Shown: in pieces, positions 9,272 to 17,602 of the stretch | Layout: each line of letters starts with the position of its first letter | How positions within the stretch are numbered: position 1 is the first letter of the stretch | From: Myxococcales bacterium | GTDB lineage: Bacteria > Myxococcota_A > Polyangia > Polyangiales > Polyangiaceae | Assembly: GCA_947473045.1 (NCBI GenBank) | Contig: CANJCO010000033.1 | Location: 1-54,529, forward strand | Length of the DNA: 54,529 nucleotides | Direction: 5' to 3' | Made by a program: the position numbers and the translations under genes | The notes under the pieces: model-generated | Told to the model about the DNA's origin: nothing | The model's database searches: none | What the model saw: only the letters and a program-made list of their open reading frames with translations

Positions 9272-11389
9272 GTGACACGCACGCTCGTAGCCCTTTCGCT
9301 CGTCCTCGCGGCCGCATGCAGTGAGCCGCAGCGCGATCTTCAGTACCGCCCGTTCGACGCCGGCGCGGACGCAGACGCGGCGGCCAATGGCGGCGCCGAC
9401 GGCGGCGATGGCGAGCTCGGGAAGTCGTGCAAAGACGACAAGCAGTGCGACGACGGCATCGCGTGCACGTTCGACTCGTGCGACGCCAGGCTCGAGCGCT
9501 GCCGCAACCACGCAGACGACACGCTGTGCGACGACGGGGTGTACTGCAACGGCCGTGAGCTGTGTTTTCAAAAGACGGGCTGCGCGCAGGGCGCGGTCGT
9601 GACCTGCGACGAGGGATCGGGCGCGTGCCTCATCAACCGCTGCATCGAGGCGACGAAATCGTGCGAGCACGATCCCCGAGACGTTGATCAAGACGGCGAT
9701 CCCGACGATCACTGCGCCGGCGGTCACGACTGCAATGAGCAGGATCCAGCGATAAATAGCCTACATTCAGAAGTGTGCGGCAACGGTCGCGACGACAACT
9801 GCAACGGCGTCGTCGACGAGAAGCCCTGCGCCGCGGCCGACAGCGCGACGTGCGCGACGGCGAAGAAGATCACCGCAGCCGGCAACTACGCGCTAACGGC
9901 CGTAGGCGCCCCAAAATCGTTTCAAACGACATGTTCGGTGCCCAGCCCGCAGGCCGCGCACGACGTGGTCGCGCAGGTGACGGTGCCGCCAGGCCCCAAC
10001 GTCGACCTCGACCTGTGGGTGTCGAGCGGCGGCGTAGGCGCCGTGTCGGTGGCGATTCAGGCCGCGTGCGGACAGAGCGTCAGCGAGCTCGCCTGCGGCG
10101 CGGGCGCCGGCGCCACAGAGACGAGAGCGAGGGCGCGCAACCTGACGCCCGGCGACTACTGGGTCATCGTGACCGCGGCCAACGAGACTGCGCTGACGCT
10201 GGGCGTCGACTTCCTGTCGCCTACGCCAAAGCCGACGAACGAAGACTGCGCGGCCCCCGAGTCAATTTCGCCCGGCGTGCCGACCAAGGTGTCGCTCATC
10301 GACGCCGCGAAGGACCTCCCGAGCGACTGCGGCGTCGGCACCGGCGAGCTTACGTATGCACTTACGGTGACGCAGACGTCCGACGTGCGGGTGTACGCCT
10401 CGACGCTGCGGGGCAGCGGATCGCCGCTGATCGGGCTGCGCGCCCCGGCATGCGCGGGGCAGAACGACGAGCTGCACTGCCACGCCGGCAGCGCCCTGCC
10501 GGTGTTCGCGCGCGCGCTCGCGCCGGCGACGTACGTGATCACTGTAGCGGCCACGACGCCGATCGACGCGAGCGTGCTCGTGCAGCTTTCGCCGCCGACC
10601 GTGGCCCCCGCCGACCAGACTTGCCAGACCGCGCCGCCGCTGACGATCGGCAAGACGCTGACGTTCGACCTGTCGAATCACGAAGACGCGATCAAGGACG
10701 GGTGCCTGCCCGGCGGGCCGACAGCCGCCTACGCGCTCGACCTCGTCGATCCGAGCGACGTGATCGTGGTCGGGCGATTTCCGCAGAGCGACACCGGCGC
10801 GGTCTCGCTCGACGCTCCCGCGTGCGGCGTCAGCGATCAACTCATGTGCGGCAGCAGCTCGACGCCGGTGCGAACGGCGAGACGAAATGTGGCCCCGGGC
10901 AGCTACAGGGCGGTGGTGGCCGACACGCTCGGACAGCAGGGAACCCTCGGCGTCTTCGCGCGCCCGACCGTGGCCGCGACGCTCGTGTTCGGCGCCCACG
11001 ACTGCTCGACGCCCACGACGATTTCACAGGGCGGCGGCTTCTACACCGGCGACACGTCGCTGCTGACGGGCACCTACGACGAGAGCTGCGACTCGAGCGG
11101 ACAGCCCAAGGGCGGCGCGCCCGATCAGGTATTTCGGCTCGACCTGAGCAAGCCATCGCACGTGATTTTGTCGATGCAGGGGTCGGTGTATTCTACAATA
11201 TTGAGCGTCCGTCAGGGCTCGAGTTGCCCAGGCATCGAGCTCAAAAATGGCTGCACTGCGGGCTTTGCGGGCCCGCGAAGCTTTCTCGACTTCGCCCAGC
11301 TCGGCGCCGGCACGTACTGGGTCTTCGTCGACGGCTATGCGGGCAGCAAGGGCGTCTACGATCTCGACGTCTACGTCAGCGATCCGTAA
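9272..11389 (+). CDS. MopE-like secreted lipoprotein with Cys-rich and beta-domain repeats
   Basis: A lipoprotein signal (LSLVLAAACS) is followed by an Asp/Ala linker and two Cys-rich modules with the pattern C-x-DG-x-x-C (QCDDGIACTFDSC, LCDDGVYCNG). Next comes the MopE-type putative metal-binding motif (DVDQDGDPDDHC ... GNGRDDNCNGVVDE). The remaining ~500 residues contain four or more similar beta-sandwich repeats of about 130 residues, each with an N-E-x-x-D-C or D-x-x-C opening and an R-x-x-x-PG-x-Y-x-V strand pair (LTPGDYWVIV, LAPATYVITV, VAPGSYRAVV, LGAGTYWVFV). These look like pre-peptidase C-terminal-type domains. The likely site is the outer surface. The role is unknown; metal binding is inferred. 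GTG 9272 is chosen over ATG 9263 on promoter grounds. Confidence 0.82.
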   Translation: MTRTLVALSLVLAAACSEPQRDLQYRPFDAGADADAAANGGADGGDGELGKSCKDDKQCDDGIACTFDSCDARLERCRNHADDTLCDDGVYCNGRELCFQKTGCAQGAVVTCDEGSGACLINRCIEATKSCEHDPRDVDQDGDPDDHCAGGHDCNEQDPAINSLHSEVCGNGRDDNCNGVVDEKPCAAADSATCATAKKITAAGNYALTAVGAPKSFQTTCSVPSPQAAHDVVAQVTVPPGPNVDLDLWVSSGGVGAVSVAIQAACGQSVSELACGAGAGATETRARARNLTPGDYWVIVTAANETALTLGVDFLSPTPKPTNEDCAAPESISPGVPTKVSLIDAAKDLPSDCGVGTGELTYALTVTQTSDVRVYASTLRGSGSPLIGLRAPACAGQNDELHCHAGSALPVFARALAPATYVITVAATTPIDASVLVQLSPPTVAPADQTCQTAPPLTIGKTLTFDLSNHEDAIKDGCLPGGPTAAYALDLVDPSDVIVVGRFPQSDTGAVSLDAPACGVSDQLMCGSSSTPVRTARRNVAPGSYRAVVADTLGQQGTLGVFARPTVAATLVFGAHDCSTPTTISQGGGFYTGDTSLLTGTYDESCDSSGQPKGGAPDQVFRLDLSKPSHVILSMQGSVYSTILSVRQGSSCPGIELKNGCTAGFAGPRSFLDFAQLGAGTYWVFVDGYAGSKGVYDLDVYVSDP
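9917..9929 (+). repeat. 13-bp semi-palindrome TCGTTTCAAACGA
   Basis: This is a perfect copy of the recurrent AT-rich 13-mer. It lies inside the MopE-like gene in frame as TCG TTT CAA ACG, using codons that are unusual for this GC-rich sequence. The reverse complement of the same word is at 16042. Confidence 0.6.
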
Positions 11390-11412
11390 CGCGCGCTACG
11401 GAGCAACGCTCG

Positions 11413-11949
11413 CTACTGGGCGAGATCGCGAAACGGGCCGGGGCCGCAGTGAAACTTCCCGTCGACCTTCGCGCACGCCACTTCCTGCTCGAACGTCGCC
11501 TCGGCGACGCCGTCGCCGTTGAAGTCGGCCCGCGCGCGCGCCACTCCCGACGCCTCGCTGCGCCTTTCCCACTCGTACTGAAATGCCTGCGGGTCTTTGA
11601 CTTGAAACTCAACGCAGCTGAACGCCGGAGCGCTCCAGTCGGCGGGCGTGCTCGCGTAGAGCGCTGCGCCGACTTGCGACAACTGCGCGGGCACCTTGGG
11701 CGAGCTTTCGGGAAGCGCCGACTGCTTTTCGCCGCACGCCATCACCGATCGGGCGAGGTAGACGACGTTGCTCTTGCCCTCGCGAAGCCGCGAGTTGGCG
11801 ACAAACCGTGGCCGTCCGTAGAGCTGAAACGTCACAATCGTCGCGACAATGACCGCGACGCCGGAGATGCCGAACCACACGACGACCTTCTTGCCCGACA
11901 TGCGCGCTTCGGGGTTGGGCGCGGATCGCTGTGCGGAGGGCTCGGTCAT
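11413..11949 (-). CDS. Membrane-anchored periplasmic protein, pilin-like outline
   Basis: This 178-residue protein has a short basic N-terminus (SGKKVVVWFG), one membrane helix and a periplasmic domain containing four Cys and a DFNGDGVAE segment. The outline (N-terminal helix then small globular domain) and the D-x-N-x-D-G stretch recall myxobacterial pilin-like proteins. There is no prepilin peptidase site (G-F-T-L-x-E), so it is not a canonical pilin. The start ATG 11949 follows TACTTG by 9 bases; an upstream in-frame start at 11988 is possible. It converges on the MopE-like gene and diverges from the peptidase gene. Function unknown. Confidence 0.65.
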   Translation of the reverse strand: MTEPSAQRSAPNPEARMSGKKVVVWFGISGVAVIVATIVTFQLYGRPRFVANSRLREGKSNVVYLARSVMACGEKQSALPESSPKVPAQLSQVGAALYASTPADWSAPAFSCVEFQVKDPQAFQYEWERRSEASGVARARADFNGDGVAEATFEQEVACAKVDGKFHCGPGPFRDLAQ

Positions 11950-11996
11950 GGGCGCTGAGCAAGTAGGAGCGATAGCGGGCACCGTCAAGTACGGGC

Positions 11997-12002
11997 TATA
12001 TC
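11997..12002 (+). promoter_or_regulatory. Predicted -10 box (TATATC) of the M61 peptidase
   Basis: TATATC ends 6 bases before ATG 12009. There is no ribosome site between, which suggests a leaderless transcript. Confidence 0.35.
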
Positions 12003-12008
12003 CGTGGC

Positions 12009-13724
12009 ATGCGCATCACCCACCGCGTTGGCCTCGCCCACGCCGCCGCTCACTTGATCGACGTCGAGACGCGCCTGCATTCCGCCGAGCCCCTCCCCTC
12101 GCCGCTCGAGCCGTTCATGGCCGTGTGGACGCCGGGTTCGTACATGGTGCGCGAGTACGCGCGGCACATCGAATCGCTGCGTTGCGAAGGCGGCCGCATC
12201 GTCGCCATCTCGAAGAACGCGTGGCGCATCGAGCACGACGGCGCCCGCGAAATCACGCTGCGGTACCGGCTTTACTGCAACGAGCTGACCGTCCGAAGCA
12301 ATCACGTCGACGCCTCGCACGCCTACCTCAACGGTGCCGCAACGTTTCTCGGCGTGCGCGGGCACCTCGGCGCCCCCGTCGAGGTCACGCTCGACGCGCC
12401 GGCCGGCTGGAGGGCGGCCACTGCGCTGGCGCGCGTCGCCGGGAGCAACAACGTGCGTACTGCACGCAATTACGACGAGCTGGTCGACTCTCCCATCGAG
12501 CTCGGGGAGCACGACGAGTTTGCCTTCGTTGCCGCCGGAAAGCCCCACAAGTACGCGATTTGGCCAGCGCGCGCCCTGTCGCCCGACAACATCGAGCGCC
12601 TCGTGAGCAGCACGCGCACGCTCATCGAGGTCGAGGCCAAGCTGATGGGAGGCCTCCCGCACGACGGCTTTACGTTCATCTTGCACCTGTCGACCCGCGC
12701 TCGCGGCGGCCTGGAGCACAGAGACAGCACCTCGCTGCTCGTGCCGCCGAGCGCGCCGCACACCCGTGAGGCGTGGCTCGACTGCCTGTCGCTCATCGCG
12801 CACGAGTATTTTCACCTGTGGAACGTCAAGCGCCTGCGCCCAGAAGGCCTGACGCCGGACCGGTACGAAGCCGAGAGCTACACGCGCATGCTCTGGTGGT
12901 TCGAGGGCGGCACGAGCTATTTCGACTGGCGCTTCCTTCGGCTCGCGGGGCTGTGCTCCGAGGCAGAATACCTGGCGCACATGGGCACCGAAATCGCCTA
13001 CGTCGAGCAGACGCCGGGCCGGCTGGTGCACTCGCTCGAAGACGCCTCGTTCGACGCCTGGATCAAGCTGTATCGGCCCGACGAAAACAGCGTCAATTCA
13101 TCGATCAGCTACTACTTCAAGGGCGAGCTCGTGTGCGCGATGCTCGACCTGGAGATCCGCGCGCGCTCCGGCGGACGAAGCAGCCTCGACGCGGTGATGG
13201 TCGCGCTGTGGGAGCAGTTCGGGCGTGACGAGAGACCGATCCCCGAAGGCGCGATGCAAGGGCTGTTCGAGTCGATCACGGGCTGCGCGCTCGGCGACCT
13301 GTTCGACGCGTGGATCCGCGGCACTTCCGAGCTCGACTGCGACGCCACCTTCGCGAAGGCCGGCCTGTCGATCGAGCGCACAAAGCGAGGGACGGTCTCT
13401 GTCGGCGCGCGGCTCGTTCTAAGCGGAGGTCGCGTCACGGTCGCCTCCGTGGCGCGAGGCGGAGGCGCTCATGCCGCGGGAATCGATCCCCACGACGAGG
13501 TGCTCAGCGTCGCCGGTCGCCGCGTCGACGGGACGGCCGTCGAAGCGCTGCTCGCGGACTTTTTGCCGGGCCAGCGCGTCGACGTGATCATCTCCCGCGA
13601 CGGCCGAACGCGATCGCTCGAGCTGACGCTCGGCGAGGCGCGCGTCGACAAAGTTACGCTGTCTCCGAGCGCGAACGCTACCCGTGAGCAAACCGCGCTG
13701 CGCGAGGCGTGGCTCGCGCTGTAA
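12009..13724 (+). CDS. M61-family glycyl aminopeptidase-like metalloprotease with PDZ domain
   Basis: This 571-residue protein matches the M61 architecture. It has an N-terminal beta domain (PFMAVWTPGSYMVREYARHI), a zinc catalytic domain with LIAHEYFHLWNVKRL (zinc ligands His265 and His269, catalytic Glu266) and the downstream ligand Glu299 in WWFEGGTSYFDW, and a C-terminal PDZ domain (about 460-545; ARGGGAHAAGIDPHDEVLSV). Family members remove N-terminal residues, often Gly or Ala. There is no signal peptide, so it is probably cytoplasmic. It converges on the ACP gene with 6 bases between. The identification is firm; the substrate is unknown. Confidence 0.93.
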   Translation: MRITHRVGLAHAAAHLIDVETRLHSAEPLPSPLEPFMAVWTPGSYMVREYARHIESLRCEGGRIVAISKNAWRIEHDGAREITLRYRLYCNELTVRSNHVDASHAYLNGAATFLGVRGHLGAPVEVTLDAPAGWRAATALARVAGSNNVRTARNYDELVDSPIELGEHDEFAFVAAGKPHKYAIWPARALSPDNIERLVSSTRTLIEVEAKLMGGLPHDGFTFILHLSTRARGGLEHRDSTSLLVPPSAPHTREAWLDCLSLIAHEYFHLWNVKRLRPEGLTPDRYEAESYTRMLWWFEGGTSYFDWRFLRLAGLCSEAEYLAHMGTEIAYVEQTPGRLVHSLEDASFDAWIKLYRPDENSVNSSISYYFKGELVCAMLDLEIRARSGGRSSLDAVMVALWEQFGRDERPIPEGAMQGLFESITGCALGDLFDAWIRGTSELDCDATFAKAGLSIERTKRGTVSVGARLVLSGGRVTVASVARGGGAHAAGIDPHDEVLSVAGRRVDGTAVEALLADFLPGQRVDVIISRDGRTRSLELTLGEARVDKVTLSPSANATREQTALREAWLAL

Positions 13725-13730
13725 CCGCGC

Positions 13731-13973
13731 TCAGGCAGCCTTTTCGGCGAGCTTGCCCTTTACGAGATCGTAGCTCTTCGTGAGCGTGGAGATCTCCTGA
13801 AGCTCGGAGTCCTCGATCTTGATTTTGTACTGACGCTCGATGGCGGCGACGATTTCTACGCCCATCATGGAGTCGATGCCGAGGTCCTTGAAGTGGCTGT
13901 CATCGGGCACTTCGGCGATTTCGGCGATTTCAGCGATGAGAGCGCGAAGCTCCTCTTTCAGCTCGTTCGACAT
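13731..13973 (-). CDS. Acyl carrier protein 1 of the lipid locus
   Basis: This 80-residue acyl carrier protein carries the phosphopantetheine attachment motif LGIDSMMGVE. Its helix order and acidity are normal (KIEDSELQEISTLTKSYDL). It is the last gene of the operon FAAL-ACP2-ACP1, 14 bases after ACP2, with a purine-rich site (GGAGAAG) ahead of ATG 13973. The Ser is followed by Met rather than Leu, which is less usual. It probably carries acyl chains loaded by the adjacent FAAL or elongated by the divergent ketosynthases. Confidence 0.92.
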   Translation of the reverse strand: MSNELKEELRALIAEIAEIAEVPDDSHFKDLGIDSMMGVEIVAAIERQYKIKIEDSELQEISTLTKSYDLVKGKLAEKAA

Positions 13974-13987
13974 TTGCTTCTCCGATG

Positions 13988-14239
13988 TCAGCCGAGGGCT
14001 TGGCGCTTCTCGACCAGCTCGAGAAGGTCTTTGACCGTCTGGATCCCGGCGAGCGACTCGTCGGGGATCTGCACCTTGAGTTCGCGCTCCATCGCGCCGA
14101 CGATTTCGAGCATGCCGAGCGAATCGATGCCCAGCTCGCTGATGACCGTCGCCTCCGTGATGGACTTGAACTCTTTCTCGGCGATCTCGGCGGCGGTCTT
14201 GTGAAACATCGATAGAAGCTCTGCGCGACTCAAGGCCAT
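13988..14239 (-). CDS. Acyl carrier protein 2 of the lipid locus
   Basis: The ORF could extend upstream, but the ATG at 14239 has a strong ribosome site (GGAGAAG) and gives an 83-residue carrier protein with the motif LGIDSLGMLEIV. The N-terminus MALSRAELLSMFHKTAAEIA is a good first helix. It differs clearly from ACP1, so two carriers are encoded side by side, perhaps one for starter loading and one for elongation or transfer to the oxoamine synthase. A 154-base gap separates it from the FAAL stop. Confidence 0.92.
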   Translation of the reverse strand: MALSRAELLSMFHKTAAEIAEKEFKSITEATVISELGIDSLGMLEIVGAMERELKVQIPDESLAGIQTVKDLLELVEKRQALG

Positions 14240-14351
14240 GTTCTTCTCCACCGGAGCGTGCGAAGCGCGCAAAAAATGGACACGCGGTCGCCGCCGAAAA
14301 GGTTGCGGTCGTCTACCTGAATCGGACGAAAATTTCAACCACGCAGGACGT

Positions 14352-14364
14352 TCTTTTCAAGAGA
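14352..14364 (+). repeat. 13-bp motif TCTTTTCAAGAGA between FAAL and ACP2
   Basis: This is the only clear non-coding copy of the recurrent 13-mer. The identical word on the other strand is at 2519, inside the kinase gene. Confidence 0.5.
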
Positions 14365-14392
14365 CCCCGCGAGGCGCGAAGTCCGCGGCGAA

Positions 14393-16195
14393 TCAGGTCG
14401 CTTCGGGCTCGCCCGCTGCGGCTGACCTCGGCCGCGGAAGCGTCCCGTCGAGAAACATCTGGCGGGTCTTGCGGCGCTGGGGCTTGCCGCTCGAAGTCCG
14501 CGGCAGCGCGCCCTGCGGGACGATCTCGACCCGGTAGACCGAGAGGCCGATTTGAGCCGCGACCGCCTGCTGAATCTGCTCGGTGATGCCCGCGGCCTCG
14601 CTCTGGAAGGCCTCGGCGCAGACGACGAGCTGCTCTTCGCCGGTTCCGTCTTCAACATGGCGTCCGGCGGCGTCGACCGTGACGCCGAACGCGACCACGT
14701 TGCCGCGGCGCACCCCCGGCAGCTCGCTCACCACCCACTCGATGTCGCTCGGGTAGAAGTTACGACCCCGGATGATGATGATGTCCTTGAGGCGACCGCA
14801 AATGTAAAGTTGTCCCCCCGCGAAGTAACCCAGGTCTCCCGTGAAGAGCCAGGTGCGCCCGTCTTCGCGGCGCCTGAAAGCCGCCTCGGAGAGCTCGGGC
14901 TCGTTGTAGTAGCCCTGACAAATCGAGGGGCCGGTGGTGGTGATTTGACCGACCTGACGCTCGCCGAGGCGGTTGCCCTGCTCATCGACGATGGCCACGT
15001 CGTGGCCCGGAAACCCGGCGCCGCAGCCGACGAGCTCCTGCGCGAGCTCGGAAGAATCGCCCGACGCGTTCTTTTCAAGCGAAGAAGACAGGGCTTCGCC
15101 GCGCGTGAGGCTGCCGGCGTCGACCACGTCCGTGACGAAGCCCGATCCATGCTGCACGAAGGTGGTGGCGAGGGTGGCCTCGGCCATGCCGTACGACGGC
15201 AGAAAGCTCTTCGGGTCGAAGCCCGCGGGCGCGAGCTTGTCCGCGAAATCACGCAGGGTGCGCGCCTGAATGGGCTCGGCGCCGCAGCCCGTGACCCGCA
15301 TGCACGACAGGTCGAGGCCCGAGAGATCTTTGTCCTTCAGGCGCTTGGCGACCAGCGCGTACGCGAAGTTCGGCGCATAGGTGATCGTGCCGCGGTGTTT
15401 GTGGATCGTATCGAGCCAGATGCGCGGGCTGCGCACGAAGCTCGCCGTAGGCAGAAACACAACGGGAATGTCGGTGAACAGGGGACCGATCACGAAGCCG
15501 ATGAGGCCCATGTCGTGAAAGAGCGGCAGCCACGAAACGCCCTTGTCGATGCTCGAATCCTTACCGAGGCCGTGAATCATGAAGGCCTCGCTGTTGTGCG
15601 AGAGGTTGCCGTGCGTGACCACGACCCCCTTGGGGCGCGAGGTCGATCCGCTGGTGAACTGAAGAAAGCACACGTCGTGCTCCGAGACCTCCACGACGGG
15701 CGCCTGCGGGGCCGGCCCGGTGAGCGCATCGATGGTGAGCAAAGCCTCGACGCTCGGCGTGCGGGGCAGCACGGGCTCGACGTACGGGCGCGTCGCCTCG
15801 GTCGTGACGAGCAGCTTGGCCCCCGATGCGCTCGTGATGTGGGCAACGGTGTCGTGATAGGTGTCGACGTTCTTGAACGACAGCTGCGGGTACATCGGAA
15901 CCGGCACGGCTCCTGCGAAGATGGCGCCGAGGAACGTGAGCACGAACTCGTCGGGCTCGGGGATCACCAGCGCGACGCGATCGCCCTTGCTCACGCCGCG
16001 CGCGGACAAGTGCGCAGCGCGCCGCGTGGCCTCCTCGAAAATCGTTTGAAACGAACAAAAGCGCTCGCCTCCGTCCGCGCGAATGAAGGTGAAGCCGCGG
16101 CCCGCGTCGTGCGCGAGCGCGCGCACGGCCTGCACGAGGGTCGGAGCGACGAGGCGGCCAGGCTGACGAACAGGGCTGAGAGCAGGAAGGGCCAT
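14393..16195 (-). CDS. Fatty acyl-AMP ligase (FAAL)
   Basis: This 600-residue ANL-superfamily enzyme has the P-loop-like FTSGSTSRPKGVVVTH, the segment SWLPLFHDMGLIGFV, the motif PSYGMAEATLAT, the TGDLGY core and GRLKDIIIIRGRNFYPSDIE. The phrases SWLPLFHDMGLIG and RNFYPSDIE are typical of FAALs, which activate free fatty acids as acyl-adenylates and pass them to an ACP rather than to CoA. Two ACP genes follow on the same strand. The C-terminal catalytic Lys region (PRTSSGKPQRRKTR) is present. Divergent ketosynthase genes start 142 bases away, so the pair probably shares a control region. Two 13-bp motif copies lie inside (15070, 16042). Confidence 0.93.
   Translation of the reverse strand: MALPALSPVRQPGRLVAPTLVQAVRALAHDAGRGFTFIRADGGERFCSFQTIFEEATRRAAHLSARGVSKGDRVALVIPEPDEFVLTFLGAIFAGAVPVPMYPQLSFKNVDTYHDTVAHITSASGAKLLVTTEATRPYVEPVLPRTPSVEALLTIDALTGPAPQAPVVEVSEHDVCFLQFTSGSTSRPKGVVVTHGNLSHNSEAFMIHGLGKDSSIDKGVSWLPLFHDMGLIGFVIGPLFTDIPVVFLPTASFVRSPRIWLDTIHKHRGTITYAPNFAYALVAKRLKDKDLSGLDLSCMRVTGCGAEPIQARTLRDFADKLAPAGFDPKSFLPSYGMAEATLATTFVQHGSGFVTDVVDAGSLTRGEALSSSLEKNASGDSSELAQELVGCGAGFPGHDVAIVDEQGNRLGERQVGQITTTGPSICQGYYNEPELSEAAFRRREDGRTWLFTGDLGYFAGGQLYICGRLKDIIIIRGRNFYPSDIEWVVSELPGVRRGNVVAFGVTVDAAGRHVEDGTGEEQLVVCAEAFQSEAAGITEQIQQAVAAQIGLSVYRVEIVPQGALPRTSSGKPQRRKTRQMFLDGTLPRPRSAAAGEPEAT
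16042..16054 (+). repeat. 13-bp semi-palindrome TCGTTTGAAACGA
   Basis: This is a perfect copy inside the FAAL gene. On the coding strand it reads TCG TTT CAA ACG, exactly as at 9917 in an unrelated lipoprotein gene. Confidence 0.6.
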
Positions 16196-16336
16196 GGGCG
16201 GCGTTTAGTCCTGCGATCGCCGGCCCGCAAGCGGTCGCGAAGGGCGCGGCGCCGGGCCCGCGCGTAGGCTTTTTCGCAGTAACGCCACGTCGCCGCCGCG
16301 TTGCGCAGCCGCGCGCATGGGCGGTATAAGCGCAAC
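16196..16336. promoter_or_regulatory. Divergent control region between the two lipid operons
   Basis: This 141-base gap separates the FAAL start from the ketosynthase start. TATAAG at 16325-16330 lies 6 bases before GTG 16337 and is the likely -10 box for the rightward operon. No clear operator repeat is visible. Confidence 0.4.
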
Positions 16337-17602
16337 GTGGCCAACAACGAGCGCGTCTTCATTACCGGCGTCGGGGTCGTCAGCTCCGTGGGGATGGGCC
16401 GCGCTGCGTTCTTCGACGCGATCCGCACCGGAAAAAACGGCATTTCGCCAGTAACTTCGTTCGACGCGACGCCGCTGGGACGCTCGTATGCGGGCGAGGT
16501 CAAAGACTTCCGAGCCGCCGATCACCTGACCGCCGCCGAGGCGCGCCGGATGGGGCGATGCTCCGCGATGTCGCTCGCCGCCGCGCGCATGGCCATCGTC
16601 GACTCGGGCATCGATGAAGCGCTGCTGAGAGGGCCCCGCACCGCGGTCGTCATCGGCACCACGATGGGCGAAGCCGACGTCATCGCCGACCTCGATCACG
16701 CCTGGATCGCCGGAGGCGCCGAGGCGGTGAGTCGCACGTTGCTGCCAAAATACGGCTCGACGCTGCTGCCGATTCACATCGCGCGCGCCTACGGGGTTCA
16801 AGGCATGACCATGACCCTGCCGGGCGCCTGCGCGGCGGGAAACTACGCGATCGGCCTCGGAGCCGACATCATCCGCGCCGGACGCGCCGACGTGGTGATC
16901 GCGGGCAGCGTCGAGCTGCTCCAGCAGCTCGAATTCAGCGGCTTCGTGAGGCTCGCCGCGATGGCCGTTTCGCGGTGCCAGCCGTTCGACCTCAACCGTC
17001 AGGGGCTGATCCTGGGCGAAGGCTCGGGCGTCGTGATTCTCGAGAGCGAGGCGCATGCGGTTCGGCGCCACGCCACCGCGCAGGCCGAGGTCGGCGGCTA
17101 CGGGCTCTCGTGCGACGCCTACCACATCACGAGGCCCCATCCGGAGGCGACCGGCAGCATCGCCGCGATGGCGGACGCCATTCGCCGATCAGGCCTCACG
17201 CCCGCCGACGTCGACTTCGTCAACGCGCACGGCACCGGCACCCGCGCCAACGATCAGGCCGAAGCGAAGGTGATGAACGAGATCTTCGGCTCCCGGCGCG
17301 TGCCGATTTCGAGCATGAAGAGCACCCTCGGCCACTGCATGGGAGCCGCCAGCGCAATCGAAGCCATCGGGTGCGTGATGACGATCGAAACCGGCATTTA
17401 TCCGCCCACGATGGGCTACGAGACGCCGGATCCCGAGTGCGATCTCAATGTGGTCGCCAACGCGCCGGCGACCGGTCCGCACGGGGTGTTGCTCAACAAC
17501 TCGCTGGCGTTTGGCGGTTACAACGCGGTGGCGTGCTTCGCCAAGCCCGGCGTGCTTCCGCATCCCCGCGAAGTGGCGGCTTCGCTCGGAGCGCGCTCGT
17601 GA
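16337..17602 (+). CDS. Beta-ketoacyl-ACP synthase (FabF-like), complete active site
   Basis: This 421-residue ketosynthase of the KAS II/FabF type condenses acyl groups with malonyl-ACP. The triad is intact: Cys165 in LPGACAAGNYA, His298 in VNAHGTGTRAND and His333 in KSTLGHCMGAAS (Lys328). GTG 16337 starts the conserved VFITGVGVVSS strand after an eight-residue leader; the longer in-frame start at 16301 would put extra basic residues in front. The stop overlaps the next gene's GTG (GTGA), as in KS/CLF pairs. It belongs to the operon with the CLF-like protein and the oxoamine synthase. Confidence 0.94.
   Translation: MANNERVFITGVGVVSSVGMGRAAFFDAIRTGKNGISPVTSFDATPLGRSYAGEVKDFRAADHLTAAEARRMGRCSAMSLAAARMAIVDSGIDEALLRGPRTAVVIGTTMGEADVIADLDHAWIAGGAEAVSRTLLPKYGSTLLPIHIARAYGVQGMTMTLPGACAAGNYAIGLGADIIRAGRADVVIAGSVELLQQLEFSGFVRLAAMAVSRCQPFDLNRQGLILGEGSGVVILESEAHAVRRHATAQAEVGGYGLSCDAYHITRPHPEATGSIAAMADAIRRSGLTPADVDFVNAHGTGTRANDQAEAKVMNEIFGSRRVPISSMKSTLGHCMGAASAIEAIGCVMTIETGIYPPTMGYETPDPECDLNVVANAPATGPHGVLLNNSLAFGGYNAVACFAKPGVLPHPREVAASLGARS

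Noticed and set aside
9917-9929. 13-bp palindrome as a parS site
   Set aside because: The parS consensus TGTTTCACGTGAAACA has a different centre and length; only the TTTC/GAAA halves are shared.
14552-16267. 571-codon + strand frame opposite the FAAL gene
   Set aside because: It is a GC-rich antisense shadow; the minus-strand FAAL has every family motif.
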